64,000 bases of DNA, taken from contig NZ_KE557320.1 of NCBI RefSeq assembly GCF_000442315.1, forward strand, positions 519,506 through 583,505, in the 5' to 3' direction. The notes beneath the pieces are model-generated. The model saw nothing but the letters and a program-made list of their open reading frames with translations. It was not told where the DNA came from and made no database searches. This DNA is from Rubellimicrobium thermophilum DSM 16684. GTDB taxonomy: Bacteria; Pseudomonadota; Alphaproteobacteria; Rhodobacterales; Rhodobacteraceae. Of this stretch, positions 40,520-50,792 are shown piece after piece (the first letter of the stretch is position 1; each line of letters begins with the position of its first letter). The position numbers and the translations under genes were made by a program.

Positions 40520-42345
40520 TCATTGCCGCGCCTCCCGGGGGTGGGATGAGGGCAGGGGCGCGCAGACCGCCCCCAGCCAGGCGCGCGTCGCAGGGCCGAC
40601 ACGGGGGCCGATGCGCTCGAGCACGGCGGCATGATAGGCATCCACCCAGTCCCTCTCGACCGGCGACAGCATCCCGGGGACGATCAGGCGGCGGTCGAAG
40701 GGCACCCAGGTCAGCGTGCGGAAGGCCAGCATGGCCCGGCCCGGATCGCCGCCGGGCAGGGGAGGGGCCTCCTCCACAAGGATCAGGTTTTCGAGCCGGA
40801 TGCCCCAGACCCCCTCGCGGTAGTGGCCGGGCTCGTTGGACAGGATCATGCCGGGTTCCAGCGGCACCTCCGACAGACGCGACAGGCGCTGGGGACCTTC
40901 ATGGACCGACAGATAGACGCCCACGCCATGGCCCGTGCCATGGTCATAGTCCTGCCCGGCCAGCCAGAGCGGATACCGTGCGAGAGCATCGAGATGCTGC
41001 CCGGCGATGCCTTTCGGAAAACGCGCGCGGGACATGGCGATCAGCCCCTGCAGGACGCGGGTATAGGCCTCGGCCGCGCCATCGGGCGGATCGCCCACGG
41101 CGACGGTGCGGGTGACATCGGTCGTGCCGTCGAGATACTGCCCGCCCGAATCCACCAGAAGCAGCTCGCCGGGGCGGACCGGGGCATCGGTGGCCTCCGT
41201 CACGCGGTAATGGACGATGGCACCATGCGCCCCGGCACCGCAGATCGTGTCGAAGCTGATGTCGCGCAGCGCGCCGGTGGCGCGGCGGAACCCCTCGAGC
41301 GCCCGCACGACGGCAATCTCGGTCAGATGGCCCTTCGGCGCCTCGGCGTCGAGCCAGCAGAGGAATTCGGCCATCGCGGCCCCGTCACGCAGATGGGCCT
41401 CGGTCGTGGCGGCGATCTCGGCCGGGGTCTTGCGCGCCTTGGGCAGCAGGCAGGGATCGGCCCCGCGAGAGACCTCGGCCCCCTCCAGCAGATCGAGCAG
41501 GGCAAAGGGGGCCGACCGGGGGTCGAGCCGCACCCTGCCGGTCAGGTTGCGGAGGGCCTCGGGAAAAGCCTCCTCCGGGTGAAGGCGCACCTCCCCCCCG
41601 AGGGCAAGGGCGCCCGTCTTGACAGGGGCGGCGAACAGATCCGCCGTGGCATCGGCATGCAGGATCAGAGCCGCATGAGGCACAGGATTGCGCGGCACAT
41701 CGGCCCCGCGGATGTTCAGCAGCCAGGCAATGGAATCGGGCGCGGTCACCACCGCGGCCGTCTCGTCCGCCTCCTGCAGGGCTGCGGCGAGACGGGCCCG
41801 CTTCTGCTGCGAGGATTCGCCGGCCAGCGCGTCGGGATAGGGCATGAAGGGCGCGGCAGGGGGGGCGGGCGATCCGTCCAGAGACGGTCGATGAGATTGT
41901 CCGGCGTCGGACGCAGCCGGATTCCCCCATGATCGAGCGCTTTGCGCAGGCTCTCGATCTCCTCCACGGCATGAAGCCAGGGATCGAAGCCGACCGTGGC
42001 GCCCCGATCCAGCCTGGGCCGAAGCCAGTCGGCCAGTTTCGTCTCCGGCCAGTCCACCGGGGTGAAGACCGGGGCGATCTGGGCGCGGACCTGCACGCGA
42101 TAGCGCCCGTCCACGAAGACCCCCGCTTCGCCGGCCGTGACGGCGCAGAACCCCGCCGAACCCGTGAACCCCGTGAGCCAGGCAAGCCGTTCGTCGCAGG
42201 GGGCGACATATTCCCCCTGAAAGCGGTCGGCCCGCGGCACCAGCAGGGCATCGAGCCCCTCCTGCACCATCAGGGCGCGCAGGGCAGCCAGACGGGCCGG
42301 ACCGGCCGACGGATCGGCCGGAGAGTCGAAGCTCTGGAACATCAT
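40520..42345 (-). CDS. Xaa-Pro aminopeptidase, M24B family (frameshifted in this sequence)
   Basis: This cytoplasmic dinuclear metallopeptidase removes N-terminal residues ahead of proline. The repaired product is about 608 residues, as for the long aminopeptidase P form: two creatinase-like N-terminal domains and a C-terminal pita-bread domain. Metal-ligand motifs are [36 protein letters not shown] and ILSNEPGHY. The break is in a run of seven Gs at 41859-41865; one added base gives [19 protein letters not shown]. It converges with recN. Confidence 0.92.
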
Positions 42346-44206
42346 GCTGCCACCCGCCGGAGACGGCGGCGGCGCGGATCCGCCTCGAAGAGGGCGGCGA
42401 GCTGCTCCGTCATCGCCCCGGCGAGCTGTTCGGCATCGGTGATCGTCACGGCACGGCTGTAATAGCGTGTCACGTCATGGCCGATGCCGATGGCTACCAG
42501 CTCCACCTGCCGCCGCCTTTCGATCATCGCGATGACATCGCGCAGATGCTTCTCCAGCAGGTTGGCGGAATTCACGGACAGGGTGGAATCATCCACCGGC
42601 GCCCCGTCCGAGATGACCATGAGCAGCTTGCGCGCCTCCGGCCGCCCCACGAGGCGGCGATGCGCCCATTCCAGGGCCTCGCCGTCGATATTCTCCTTCA
42701 GCAGGCCTTCCTTCATCATCAGGCCGAGATTGGCGCGCACGCGGCGCCAGGGAATGTCGGCCGACTTGTAGATGATGTGGCGCAGGTCGTTGAGGCGGCC
42801 CGGCTGGGGCGGACGCCCGGCAGCCAGCCAGGCCTCGCGCGATTGCCCCCCCTTCCAGGCGCGGGTGGTGAAGCCGAGGATCTCCACCTTGACCTGACAG
42901 CGTTCGAGCGTGCGGGCCAGCACATCGGCACAGATCGCGGCGATGGAGATGGGCCGGCCGCGCATCGACCCCGAATTGTCGAGCAGCAGCGTCACCACCG
43001 TATCGCGGAACTCGGTATCCTTCTCCACCTTGAAGGACAGCGGTGTCGTCGGATTGGCCACCACGCGGGCCAGCCGGCCGGCATCGAGGATGCCTTCCTC
43101 GCGGTCGAACTCCCAGCTCCGGCTCTGCTGGGCCTGAAGACGGCGCTGGAGCTTGTTGGCCAGCCGGCCGACAGCCCCCCTCAGCGGTTCGAGCTGCTGG
43201 TCGAGCCAGGCCCGGAGGCGGTCGAGCTCGGCCGGATCGGCCAGCTCCTCGGCGCCGATGACCTCGTCGAAGCGGGTGGTGAAGACGCGATAGCCGGGAT
43301 CGGCCTCGCTGTGCGGCGCGGGGGGCGGCGGCTCGCGCGGGGCCTCGCCCTCGGGGAGATCTTCGGCCTCGGCCTCCTCGGCCTCTTCGCTCTCCATCCG
43401 GACATGCGCCTGCGCGCTGTCCTGCTCCTCCTCCTGGCTGCGCTCGGGCGAGGCCTCGGCCTCCTCCTCCTCGCTCTGCTGTTCGCCGCCGGCCTGGTTG
43501 CGGTCCTCCTCCTCCTCGGTCTGCGCCTCTTCCTCGGCCTCCTCGGGCGGGGCTTCGTCGGGATCCTCCCGAGCTGGTCGCCATAACCCAGATCGCGGAT
43601 CACATCGCGGGCAAAACGCGCAAAGGCCCGCTGATCCGACAACAGATCGGGGATCTCGCGCAGTCGCTCGCCTGCCATGTCCTCGATGAAGCCGCGCCAG
43701 AGCTCCATCACATTGGCGGCGCCGGGCGGCAGAGGACGCCCCGTGGCGAGATGCCGGATCAGATAGCCCGCCGCGATGGCCAGCGGCGCATCCTGGGCCT
43801 GGCGGATCTGGTCATAGCCCTTGCGCCGCGCCTCCGAGGCGATGCGGGCATCGATATTGTCGGCGGTGCCGGGCATGTGCACGGCACCCAGCGCCTCGAT
43901 CCGGGCAGTCTCCATGGCGTCCATGATGTCGCGCGCCATGGGACCTTGCGGACGGTAGCGCTCGGCCACGCGGGGATCGTGCAGACGGCGGCGCAGCGCG
44001 AGGCTGTCGGCCGTCCCGCGCGCCAGCAGCACCTCCTCCTTCGTGAGGCGGCGCGACACCTGCGGCAGGCGCATCGTGTCGGCCGTCAGCCCCGGCGGGT
44101 CCACCGAATAGCTCACCGTCAGGTCCGGGTCATCCGCCATGACCTTCGCGGCCTCGGCAAGAGCCTTCTTGAAGGGATCGGCGGGATTGTCGGGAGCCTT
44201 GACCAT
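42342..44206 (-). CDS. cobT: Cobaltochelatase subunit CobT (frameshifted in this sequence)
   Basis: CobT is the large subunit of the CobST AAA+ chaperone that drives the aerobic cobaltochelatase CobN in vitamin B12 synthesis. The repaired product is about 621 residues: an N-terminal helical domain, a highly acidic Glu-rich middle and a C-terminal von Willebrand A domain with the MIDAS motif [11 protein letters not shown]. One base is missing at 43568-43570; adding it restores [19 protein letters not shown] in the acidic linker. The start at 44206 gives [16 protein letters not shown]. The stop overlaps the aminopeptidase start by 4 bp. Confidence 0.94.
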
Positions 44207-44361
44207 GACCGCAGATAGAGCACCGGAACGGGCAGGCGGCAAGGGCGCCCGCAGACGATCGCGCAATCGCGCACGGCCAATGTGCAGGCACGCGCATTGC
44301 GGACCCGCAGCCCCGCCCCGAAGTTGACTCGCCCGACCAAACCCAACGGAGTTGCGAAATC

Positions 44362-44970
44362 ATGGCCGACAAGCCCCGCATTGCCCTTGTCATTTCCTCG
44401 GTGCGCAAGACGCGCTGGGCCGACAAGCCCGCCCAGTGGCTGCTGAAGAAGATGCAGGCGCGCACCGACATCGAGGCCGAGATCGTCGATCTGCGCGACT
44501 TCGATCTGCCGATCTTCGACGAACCCGCCTCGAACGCCTATGTGCCGACATCGAACCCCGTCGCCCGGCGCTGGCAGGAGACGATCGCGAAATTCGACGG
44601 CTATGTCTTCCTGCTGGCCGAATACAACCGCTCGATCACCGGGGCGCTCAAGAACGCCCTCGACCACGACTATACCGGCTGGAACAACAAGCCGATGGGC
44701 CTGATGGCCTATGGCAGCGCCGGCGGCGCCCGCGCGGCCGAGCACATGCGCCTGATCGCCATCGAGCTCCAGATGGTGCCGGTCCGCGCCGGGGTCCATG
44801 TCGGAGGCTCCGACTTCTACCGCGTCGGCCCCTACAATCCCAATCCCGAACCGATGGAAGCGCTGGAGGATGCCCTGGCCGGATCGGTGAAGGACATGCT
44901 CGATCAGGTCGCCTGGTATGCCCGCGTTCTGAAGGCCGCGCGGGCGGAAAAGGCGGCCGCGGCGGCCTGA
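44362..44970 (+). CDS. NADPH-dependent FMN reductase family protein
   Basis: This 202-residue flavodoxin-fold protein is of the NADPH-dependent FMN reductase family. The FMN phosphate loop ISSVRKTR is at residues 11-18, followed by FDGYVFLLAEYNRSITGALKNALD and LMAYGSAGGARAAEHMR. It probably reduces FMN or quinones in the cytoplasm. It lies on the opposite strand, between cobT and cobS. A GGAG ribosome site precedes the ATG. Confidence 0.88.
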   Translation: MADKPRIALVISSVRKTRWADKPAQWLLKKMQARTDIEAEIVDLRDFDLPIFDEPASNAYVPTSNPVARRWQETIAKFDGYVFLLAEYNRSITGALKNALDHDYTGWNNKPMGLMAYGSAGGARAAEHMRLIAIELQMVPVRAGVHVGGSDFYRVGPYNPNPEPMEALEDALAGSVKDMLDQVAWYARVLKAARAEKAAAAA

Positions 44971-44991
44971 CAACGCCGCCCTGCGCCAGAA

Positions 44992-45023
44992 GCCGGGGGC
45001 CCGGACGCGACCGGGGCCCCGGC
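44992..45023. terminator. Hairpin between FMN reductase and cobS
   Basis: Arms gccgggggcccgg and ccggggccccggc pair over 13 positions with one mismatch around a 6-nt loop (acgcga). It lies 21 bp after the FMN reductase stop and downstream of the converging cobS. There is no T-tract, so termination may need Rho or may be inefficient. Confidence 0.5.
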
Positions 45024-45122
45024 AGGCAAGGGGCATGGAAGGACAGGCCACCGCAGGAGGAGATGGCCGGCAGGGCGGCCCTGTCCAGCCGTCCGCCCGC
45101 AGACCCCGCCTCAGCGCATGGC

Positions 45123-46103
45123 TCAGCGCATGGCCGAGGCCACGGCGCTTTCGGGCAGCTCCTCGGCGAAGCAGCGCTGATAGAACTCGGCCACCGTCTG
45201 CCGTTCCAGCTCGTCGCACTTGTTGAGGAAGGTCAGGCGGAAGGCATAGCCGACATTGCGAAAGATCTCGGCGTTCTGGGCCCAGTTGATGACCGTCCGC
45301 GGGCTCATCACCGTCGAGAGATCGCCATTCATGAAGGCGGTGCGTGTCATCTGGGCCACCGTGACCATCTGGTTGATGATCCGGCGCCCCTTTTCGGTGT
45401 TGTAATGGGGGTTCTTGGCCAGGACGATCGCGGCCTCGGCATCATGGCTCAGATAGTTGAGCGTCACGACCATCGACCAGCGGTCCATCTGCGCCTGATT
45501 GATCTGCTGCACCCCGTGATAGAGCCCCGTCGTGTCGCCGAGACCCACCGTGTTCGCCGTCGCGAACAGGCGGAAGGACGGATGCGGGGTGATGATCTCG
45601 TTCTGGTCGAGCAGCGTCAGCTTGCCGTCATGTTCCAGCACGCGCTGGATGACGAACATCACATCCGGACGGCCGGCATCGTATTCGTCGAAGACGATGG
45701 CACAGGGATGGCGCAGCGCCCAGGGCAGGATGCCCTCCTGGAACTCGGTCACCTGCTTGCCGTCGCGCAGCTTGATGGCATCCTTGCCGATCAGGTCGAT
45801 ACGGCTGATGTGGCTGTCCAGGTTGACCCGCACGCAGGGCCAGTTGAGCCGCGCGGCGACCTGTTCGATATGCGTCGATTTCCCGGTGCCGTGATAGCCC
45901 TGGATCATCACGCGGCGGTTGTAGGCAAAGCCGGCGAGAATCGCGAGCGTCGTGTCCGGGTCGAACTTGTAGGTGGGATCGATCGCGGGGACGCGCTCGG
46001 TCGGCTCGGCAAAGGCCTTTACCTTCATGTCGCTGTCGATGCCGAAGACATCGCGGATGTCGATCTCCTCGGTCGGGCGGGCCTTGTCGTCCTTGTCGGG
46101 CAT
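45123..46103 (-). CDS. cobS: Cobaltochelatase subunit CobS
   Basis: CobS is the AAA+ ATPase partner of CobT in aerobic cobalt insertion. The product is 326 residues with Walker [10 protein letters not shown], Walker [14 protein letters not shown] and sensor region [20 protein letters not shown]. The frame is intact. The last 12 bp including the stop (tcagcgcatggc on the plus strand) are exactly duplicated in tandem at 45111-45134. CobS, unlike in many relatives, is separated from cobT by an opposite-strand gene. Confidence 0.96.
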   Translation of the reverse strand: MPDKDDKARPTEEIDIRDVFGIDSDMKVKAFAEPTERVPAIDPTYKFDPDTTLAILAGFAYNRRVMIQGYHGTGKSTHIEQVAARLNWPCVRVNLDSHISRIDLIGKDAIKLRDGKQVTEFQEGILPWALRHPCAIVFDEYDAGRPDVMFVIQRVLEHDGKLTLLDQNEIITPHPSFRLFATANTVGLGDTTGLYHGVQQINQAQMDRWSMVVTLNYLSHDAEAAIVLAKNPHYNTEKGRRIINQMVTVAQMTRTAFMNGDLSTVMSPRTVINWAQNAEIFRNVGYAFRLTFLNKCDELERQTVAEFYQRCFAEELPESAVASAMR

Positions 46104-46231
46104 CGCATCCTCCGGTTGGCCGGCCTGTCATGGAACATGGAAGGCACAGGTTCAAGGGCACCCCTGCAAAGCCGCAGATCGGCGATGGACAAGCGCCGCG
46201 CGGGCCGCAATCTGAAACCGGAGAGGTGTTG

Positions 46232-46780
46232 ATGACCAGCAGACAGGCCGAGATCGAGCAGATGATCGCCCGCATGGCGATGGGCGACCGCCAGGCGCTC
46301 TCGGCGCTCTATGCCGCCACATCCGCGAAACTCTTCGCCATCGCCGTTCGTGTCCTGGAAGACAGGACCGAGGCGGAGGATGCCCTGCAGGATATCTATG
46401 TGAAGATCTGGCACAACGCCGATCGCTACCAGGTGAACGGGCTCAGCCCCATGACCTGGCTGATCACCATCGCACGCAACCATGCCATCGACAGGCTGCG
46501 CGCGCGGCGCCGGGCCCGGCCGGCCCCGCTGGACGAGGCGGCAGAGCTGGCAGACCTCTCCCCCTCGCCCGAGGAACAGGCGGCGGCCGCCTCGATGCGC
46601 AGCCGGATCGAGGACTGCCTGCGGCGGCTTCAGCCCGAGAAGGCGGATGCCGTGCGGCGCGCCTATCTCCGCGGAGAGACCTATGAGGATCTCGCCCGGC
46701 GCTATGGCATTCCGCTGAACACGATCCGGACCTGGCTGCGCCGGTCGCTGCTCAAGCTGCGGGAGTGTCTGGGGCCATGA
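46232..46780 (+). CDS. ECF-type RNA polymerase sigma factor
   Basis: This 182-residue group-4 sigma factor has region 2 (ALSALYAATSAKLFAIAVRVL, AEDALQDIYVKIWHNADRY, MTWLITIARNHAIDRLRARRR) and region 4 (ADAVRRAYLRGETYEDLARR, then GIPLNTIRTWLRRSLLKLRE). GGAGAGG five bases before the ATG at 46232 decides the start. The stop overlaps the anti-sigma start (ATGA). It diverges from cobS. Confidence 0.92.
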   Translation: MTSRQAEIEQMIARMAMGDRQALSALYAATSAKLFAIAVRVLEDRTEAEDALQDIYVKIWHNADRYQVNGLSPMTWLITIARNHAIDRLRARRRARPAPLDEAAELADLSPSPEEQAAAASMRSRIEDCLRRLQPEKADAVRRAYLRGETYEDLARRYGIPLNTIRTWLRRSLLKLRECLGP

Positions 46781-47463
46781 CGCGCTGGACCGAAGAGGAA
46801 GAAGAGGACCACGCCCTCGCGGCCGAATATGTGCTGGGCCTGCTGTCGCCCGAGGAGAGCCGCGCCTTCGAGGCCCGGCTGGCGGTGGATCCCGAATTCC
46901 GCGCCCTCGTGGCCGTCTGGACCGAGGATATCGCCGCCATGGCTGCCGCGCTTCCCGAAGAAACCCCGCCCCCGCGGATCGAGGCGGCGATCCGCCGGCG
47001 CCTCTTCCCGGAGGAAGGACAGGGATGGCTGCGCCGTCTGGGCCTGCTGCCAGCCCTGATCGGGGGATTCGTGGCCGCGCTGATCGTGCTGTGGACGACC
47101 GATCTGGGTCTTCTGCAGGCGCCGCCCGAACCGCTCTACGCGGCCTCTGTCGCGGCCGAGGACGGCTCGCTCGTGATCCTCGCGCATTTCGATCCGCGCA
47201 GCGGAGAGCTGCGCCTGCATCGGCAGGCCGGCACCCCCAGCCCCGGCCGTTCGCAGGAATTGTGGCTGATCGCGGGCGAGGCACCGCCGGTCTCGCTCGG
47301 GCTCGTGCCCGAGAGCGAGGAAAGCCTCCTCACGGTGCCCGAGGGCCTGCGCGCCGCCATGGCAGGCGGACTGCTTGCCATCACCGACGAGCCGCCCGGC
47401 GGTTCGCCCAGCGGCACACCCAGCGGCGCCCCCATCGCGGTCGGCTCACTCACGGCCGGCTGA
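46777..47463 (+). CDS. RskA-type anti-sigma factor
   Basis: This 228-residue membrane protein has a cytoplasmic N-terminal sigma-binding region beginning EDHALAAEYVLGLLSPEESRAF and one transmembrane helix at about residues 88-106 (LPALIGGFVAALIVLW). Its periplasmic RskA-like domain contains SQELWLIAGEAPPVSLGLV and a TDEPPGGSPSGTPSGAPIA tail. No zinc HxxxCxxC motif is seen. It is translationally coupled to the sigma gene and should hold it inactive until an envelope or oxidative signal. Confidence 0.88.
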   Translation: MTRWTEEEEEDHALAAEYVLGLLSPEESRAFEARLAVDPEFRALVAVWTEDIAAMAAALPEETPPPRIEAAIRRRLFPEEGQGWLRRLGLLPALIGGFVAALIVLWTTDLGLLQAPPEPLYAASVAAEDGSLVILAHFDPRSGELRLHRQAGTPSPGRSQELWLIAGEAPPVSLGLVPESEESLLTVPEGLRAAMAGGLLAITDEPPGGSPSGTPSGAPIAVGSLTAG

Positions 47464-47507
47464 CATCCCGTCAGGCCGGCCGGACCCGCCCTGAAGGGCG
47501 GGCGGCG

Positions 47508-48140
47508 TCACTCGTCCTTGAAGTTGCGGCTTTCGCGCAGTTGCTCCCAGGCCCAGACGACCTCGGCCAGTTGCTCCTCATGGCTGCGGTCGCCACCGTT
47601 CATGTCCGGATGGAGCACCTTGACCAGCGCCTTGTAGGCGGCGCGGATTTCCTTGCGCGTGGCGGTGTCGCGCAGATCGAGAATCTCGATCGCGCGCCGT
47701 TCGGTCGGGGGCAGACGGCGTGTTCCCACGGCGCGGCCGGGGTTGCGCGTGGCCTTGTCGCCCAGAACCTGATAGGGGTCGTCCACGCCCAGCCGCGACC
47801 AGGCGCGCGCCTCCTCGCCCCGCTGGCCAAAGGGTCGGGTCGGGCGGCCCCAGACGCGGTCACGGTCGATCTGACGCAGGAACTCCTCCTCGGTCACGCC
47901 CTCGAAGAAGTTCCATTTCAGATTGTATTCGCGGACATGCTCCTTGCAGAACCAGTAGTAGTCGTCCAGCGCACCGGGCGATTTGGGCGCACGGTAGATC
48001 CCCCTTTCGGGACAGCCGGCATGGTCACAGGGCCGAGTCGACGTCTCGCAGGCGCCGGACATCCCGCGCCGGCCCCGCGCATTGCGCTTCTTGGCGCCCG
48101 AGACGGAAATATCGAAGCCGAAAGGATCGGTCTTGGTCAT
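47508..48140 (-). CDS. J-domain (DnaJ-like) protein
   Basis: This 210-residue protein has a C-terminal J domain (IEILDLRDTATRKEIRAAYKALVKVLHPD, containing the HPD tripeptide, then EVVWAWEQLRE). Its N-terminal part has a likely metal-binding Cys/His cluster (CETSTRPCDHAGCPE and WFCKEH). It would recruit an Hsp70. It lies in the conserved neighbourhood of bolA and cobS, which in Rhodobacterales usually follow one another. Confidence 0.9.
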   Translation of the reverse strand: MTKTDPFGFDISVSGAKKRNARGRRGMSGACETSTRPCDHAGCPERGIYRAPKSPGALDDYYWFCKEHVREYNLKWNFFEGVTEEEFLRQIDRDRVWGRPTRPFGQRGEEARAWSRLGVDDPYQVLGDKATRNPGRAVGTRRLPPTERRAIEILDLRDTATRKEIRAAYKALVKVLHPDMNGGDRSHEEQLAEVVWAWEQLRESRNFKDE

Positions 48141-48230
48141 GCGGCCCGGCCTCGTGCTGCTGCTCTTCCTGTCCCGGACGCGGCAGTTTAGTCATCGGGA
48201 CGGCAGAGAGAAGGGGGCAGGACAAAAAAG

Positions 48231-48488
48231 ATGGATCTGGCTGACGAAATGCGCCGACGGTTGGCCGAGGCCTTCGCCCCTCGCCGGCTCGAGGTGATCG
48301 ACGAGAGCGAGGGACATCGCGGCCATGCCGGCTGGCGCGAAGGGGGCGGCACGCATTGGCGCATCCGCATCGCCGCACCTGCCCTGGGCGCCATGGGCCG
48401 GCTGGAACGGCACAGGGCCATTCACGCGGCGCTGGGGCCGGATCTGATCGGGCGTATCCACGCCCTCGCCATCGAGGCCGAAGGCTGA
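48231..48488 (+). CDS. bolA: BolA family protein
   Basis: This is an 85-residue BolA-fold protein. BolA proteins bind monothiol glutaredoxins and take part in iron-sulfur handling and stress control. The pattern MRRRLAEAFAPRRLEVIDES, HAGWREGGGTHWRIRI and ERHRAIHAAL (containing the invariant late His) fits. It diverges from the J-domain gene, with a 90-bp gap. Confidence 0.92.
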   Translation: MDLADEMRRRLAEAFAPRRLEVIDESEGHRGHAGWREGGGTHWRIRIAAPALGAMGRLERHRAIHAALGPDLIGRIHALAIEAEG

Positions 48489-48494
48489 AAGGCC

Positions 48495-49004
48495 TTACTC
48501 TGCCGCGTGGCGGGGGTCCTGCGCCAACGGCGAGGGGGCCGCAGACGGGGCCGGAGAGGAAACCGCGTCGGCGGAGGGCCGGGCGACGGGCTCCGAGAGC
48601 CAGAGTGGGGCTGCTGCGACCGGCCGGCCCGCGGCAGGGCGAGGGGGCATCGCCGTCGGCGCAGCCAGCGGGGCGGCCGAGGACGCAGAACCGGATGCCG
48701 GCATCGCCGCGGAGCGCGGCCCGGCTGCCTGAACCGCGGGCGCGGGGGCGCCGGCGCCCTGCCTTTCCGCCAGCGCGCGGCGGAACACCAGCAGCGTCTG
48801 ATTCACCGTCACGCGGCCGGAGAACCAGCCCTGCCGCTGCTCGCAGGGCAGGGTATCGGCGCGCAGATACTCCCAGCCCTCGCGCGCCTGCGCATTGATG
48901 ATCTCCTCCAGGGCGCGGGCGAATCGCTGCTCGGCTGTCCTGGCCCCCCGGACGCGCGGCGCGCGGCGCGGGGCCGGCAGGATCCGGTATTCGTGGCTCT
49001 GCAT
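48495..49004 (-). CDS. DUF4177 domain protein with Ala/Pro-rich tail
   Basis: This protein is 169 residues. The N-terminal 80 residues match DUF4177 (HEYRILPAPRRA, EEIINAQAREGWEYLRADTLPCEQRQGWFSG, QTLLVFRRAL). The rest is a low-complexity Ala/Pro/Ser tail. Function is unknown. It ends 6 bp from the converging bolA stop. Confidence 0.75.
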   Translation of the reverse strand: MQSHEYRILPAPRRAPRVRGARTAEQRFARALEEIINAQAREGWEYLRADTLPCEQRQGWFSGRVTVNQTLLVFRRALAERQGAGAPAPAVQAAGPRSAAMPASGSASSAAPLAAPTAMPPRPAAGRPVAAAPLWLSEPVARPSADAVSSPAPSAAPSPLAQDPRHAAE

Positions 49005-49074
49005 GGCACTGAAATCCCCTCTGGCGGCGCTGTCAGGTTAGCGCCGCCGACGGCGAAGTCGAATCCCTGACGAC

Positions 49075-50568
49075 CTACAGGCCGAGCTTGCGCGCGACGA
49101 TCTCGTTGACGGCGGCGGGATTGGCCTTGCCCCCCGTCGCCTTCATGACCTGCCCCACGAACCAGCCGGCCAGCTTGGGCTGCGTCTTCGCCTTCTCGAC
49201 CTGGGCGGGATTGGCCGCGATGACCTCGTCCACCGCCCGTTCGATGGCGGCGGTGTCGGTGACCTGGCGCATGCCGCGCTCCTCGACGATCCGCACCGGA
49301 TCGCCCCCTTCGGTATAGACGATCTCGAACAGGTCCTTGGCGATCTTGCCGGAAATGGAACCATCGGCGATCAGGTCGATGATCCGGCCGAGCTGGTCGG
49401 GGCTCACGGGGCTGTCGGCAAGGCTGCGCCCGTCCTTCTTCAGCCGCCCGAACAGGTCGTTGATGACCCAGTTGGCCGCCTGCTTGCCGTCGCGTCCCCG
49501 GGCGACCGCCTCGAAATAGTCGGCATCCGAGGCCTCCACGGTCAGCACCGAGGCATCATAATCCGACAGGCCGTATTGCGCCATGAAGCGGGCCTTCTTG
49601 GCGTCGGGCAGTTCGGGAAGGCTTGCCGCGATCGCGTCCACCCAGTCCTGGTCGATCTCCAGGGGCAGAAGATCGGGATCGGGGAAGTAACGGTAATCAT
49701 GCGCCTCCTCCTTGGAGCGCATGGATCGCGTCTCGCCCCGCTCGGGGTCATAGAGGCGCGTTTCCTGCACCACCGTGCCCCCGTCCTCGAGGATGGCGAT
49801 CTGGCGGCGCGCCTCGTAGTCGATGGCCTGCTGGATAAAACGCAGCGAGTTCATGTTCTTGATCTCGCACCGGGTGCCCCAGCGCCCGGCCTCGTAGTCG
49901 CCGGGCCGGCAGACCGAGACATTGACATCCGCGCGCAGGTTGCCGTGCTGCATGTCGCCATCGCAGGTGCCCAGATAGCGCATGATCTGACGCAGCTTGG
50001 CAACATAGGCCGCGGCCTCCTCGGGGCTGCGGATGTCGGGGCGGCTGACGATCTCCATCAGCGCGACGCCGGTGCGGTTGAGATCCACGAAGGACAGGGC
50101 GGGGTCCATGTCATGGATGCTCTTGCCGGCGTCCTGCTCCACATGGATGCGTTCGATGCGGACGATGCGGCGGCTCGGCCCCGGCATGTCTACGAAGACC
50201 TCGCCCTCGCCCACGAGGGGGTGGAAGAGCTGGCTGATCTGATAGCCCTGCGGCAGATCGGGGTAGAAGTAGTTCTTCCGGTCGAAGGCCGAACGCAGAT
50301 TGATCCGCGCCCGCAGGCCCAGCCCCGTGCGCACGGCCTGTTCGATGCAGCCCTCGTTGAGAACGGGCAGCATCCCCGGCATCCCGGCATCGACAAAGCT
50401 CACCTGGCTGTTGGGTTCGGCCCCCACCTCGGTCGAGGCCCCGGAAAAGAGCTTGGCCCGCGAGGCGATCTGGGCATGCACCTCCAGACCGATGACCATC
50501 TCCCACGGGCCGGTCACGCCTTCGATGACCTTGGGACGCGGCGCAGGCAGGGCGAGATCGAGCATCAT
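49075..50568 (-). CDS. gatB: Aspartyl/glutamyl-tRNA amidotransferase subunit B
   Basis: GatB, with GatA and GatC, converts Glu-tRNA(Gln) and Asp-tRNA(Asn) to the amidated forms. It is 497 residues from the first of two adjacent ATGs (50568, 50565), behind GGAGG. Motifs are [31 protein letters not shown], and a C-terminal Yqey-like tail with [20 protein letters not shown]. The frame is open upstream past the true start, but that part has no family content. gatA and gatC are not nearby. Confidence 0.96.
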   Translation of the reverse strand: MMLDLALPAPRPKVIEGVTGPWEMVIGLEVHAQIASRAKLFSGASTEVGAEPNSQVSFVDAGMPGMLPVLNEGCIEQAVRTGLGLRARINLRSAFDRKNYFYPDLPQGYQISQLFHPLVGEGEVFVDMPGPSRRIVRIERIHVEQDAGKSIHDMDPALSFVDLNRTGVALMEIVSRPDIRSPEEAAAYVAKLRQIMRYLGTCDGDMQHGNLRADVNVSVCRPGDYEAGRWGTRCEIKNMNSLRFIQQAIDYEARRQIAILEDGGTVVQETRLYDPERGETRSMRSKEEAHDYRYFPDPDLLPLEIDQDWVDAIAASLPELPDAKKARFMAQYGLSDYDASVLTVEASDADYFEAVARGRDGKQAANWVINDLFGRLKKDGRSLADSPVSPDQLGRIIDLIADGSISGKIAKDLFEIVYTEGGDPVRIVEERGMRQVTDTAAIERAVDEVIAANPAQVEKAKTQPKLAGWFVGQVMKATGGKANPAAVNEIVARKLGL

Positions 50569-50792
50569 GGACCTCCGGCAGATTCGTCCCGGCATTAGGC
50601 GCCGCGCCGCCCATGCGCAAGCGCAGCGCCGGAGACGGGGCGAAACCTCACGCTTCGGCGGGAGTCTGCCGATCACGCCTGCGTGAATCCGCCGGAATCT
50701 GCCGAAGACAGGGGTGAACGGGCCATGCGATTGCCCGAGGCCGCCTTTCGCGCTTGCTGAGCGCGAAACGAAACGGCCGCGAAAGACATCCC

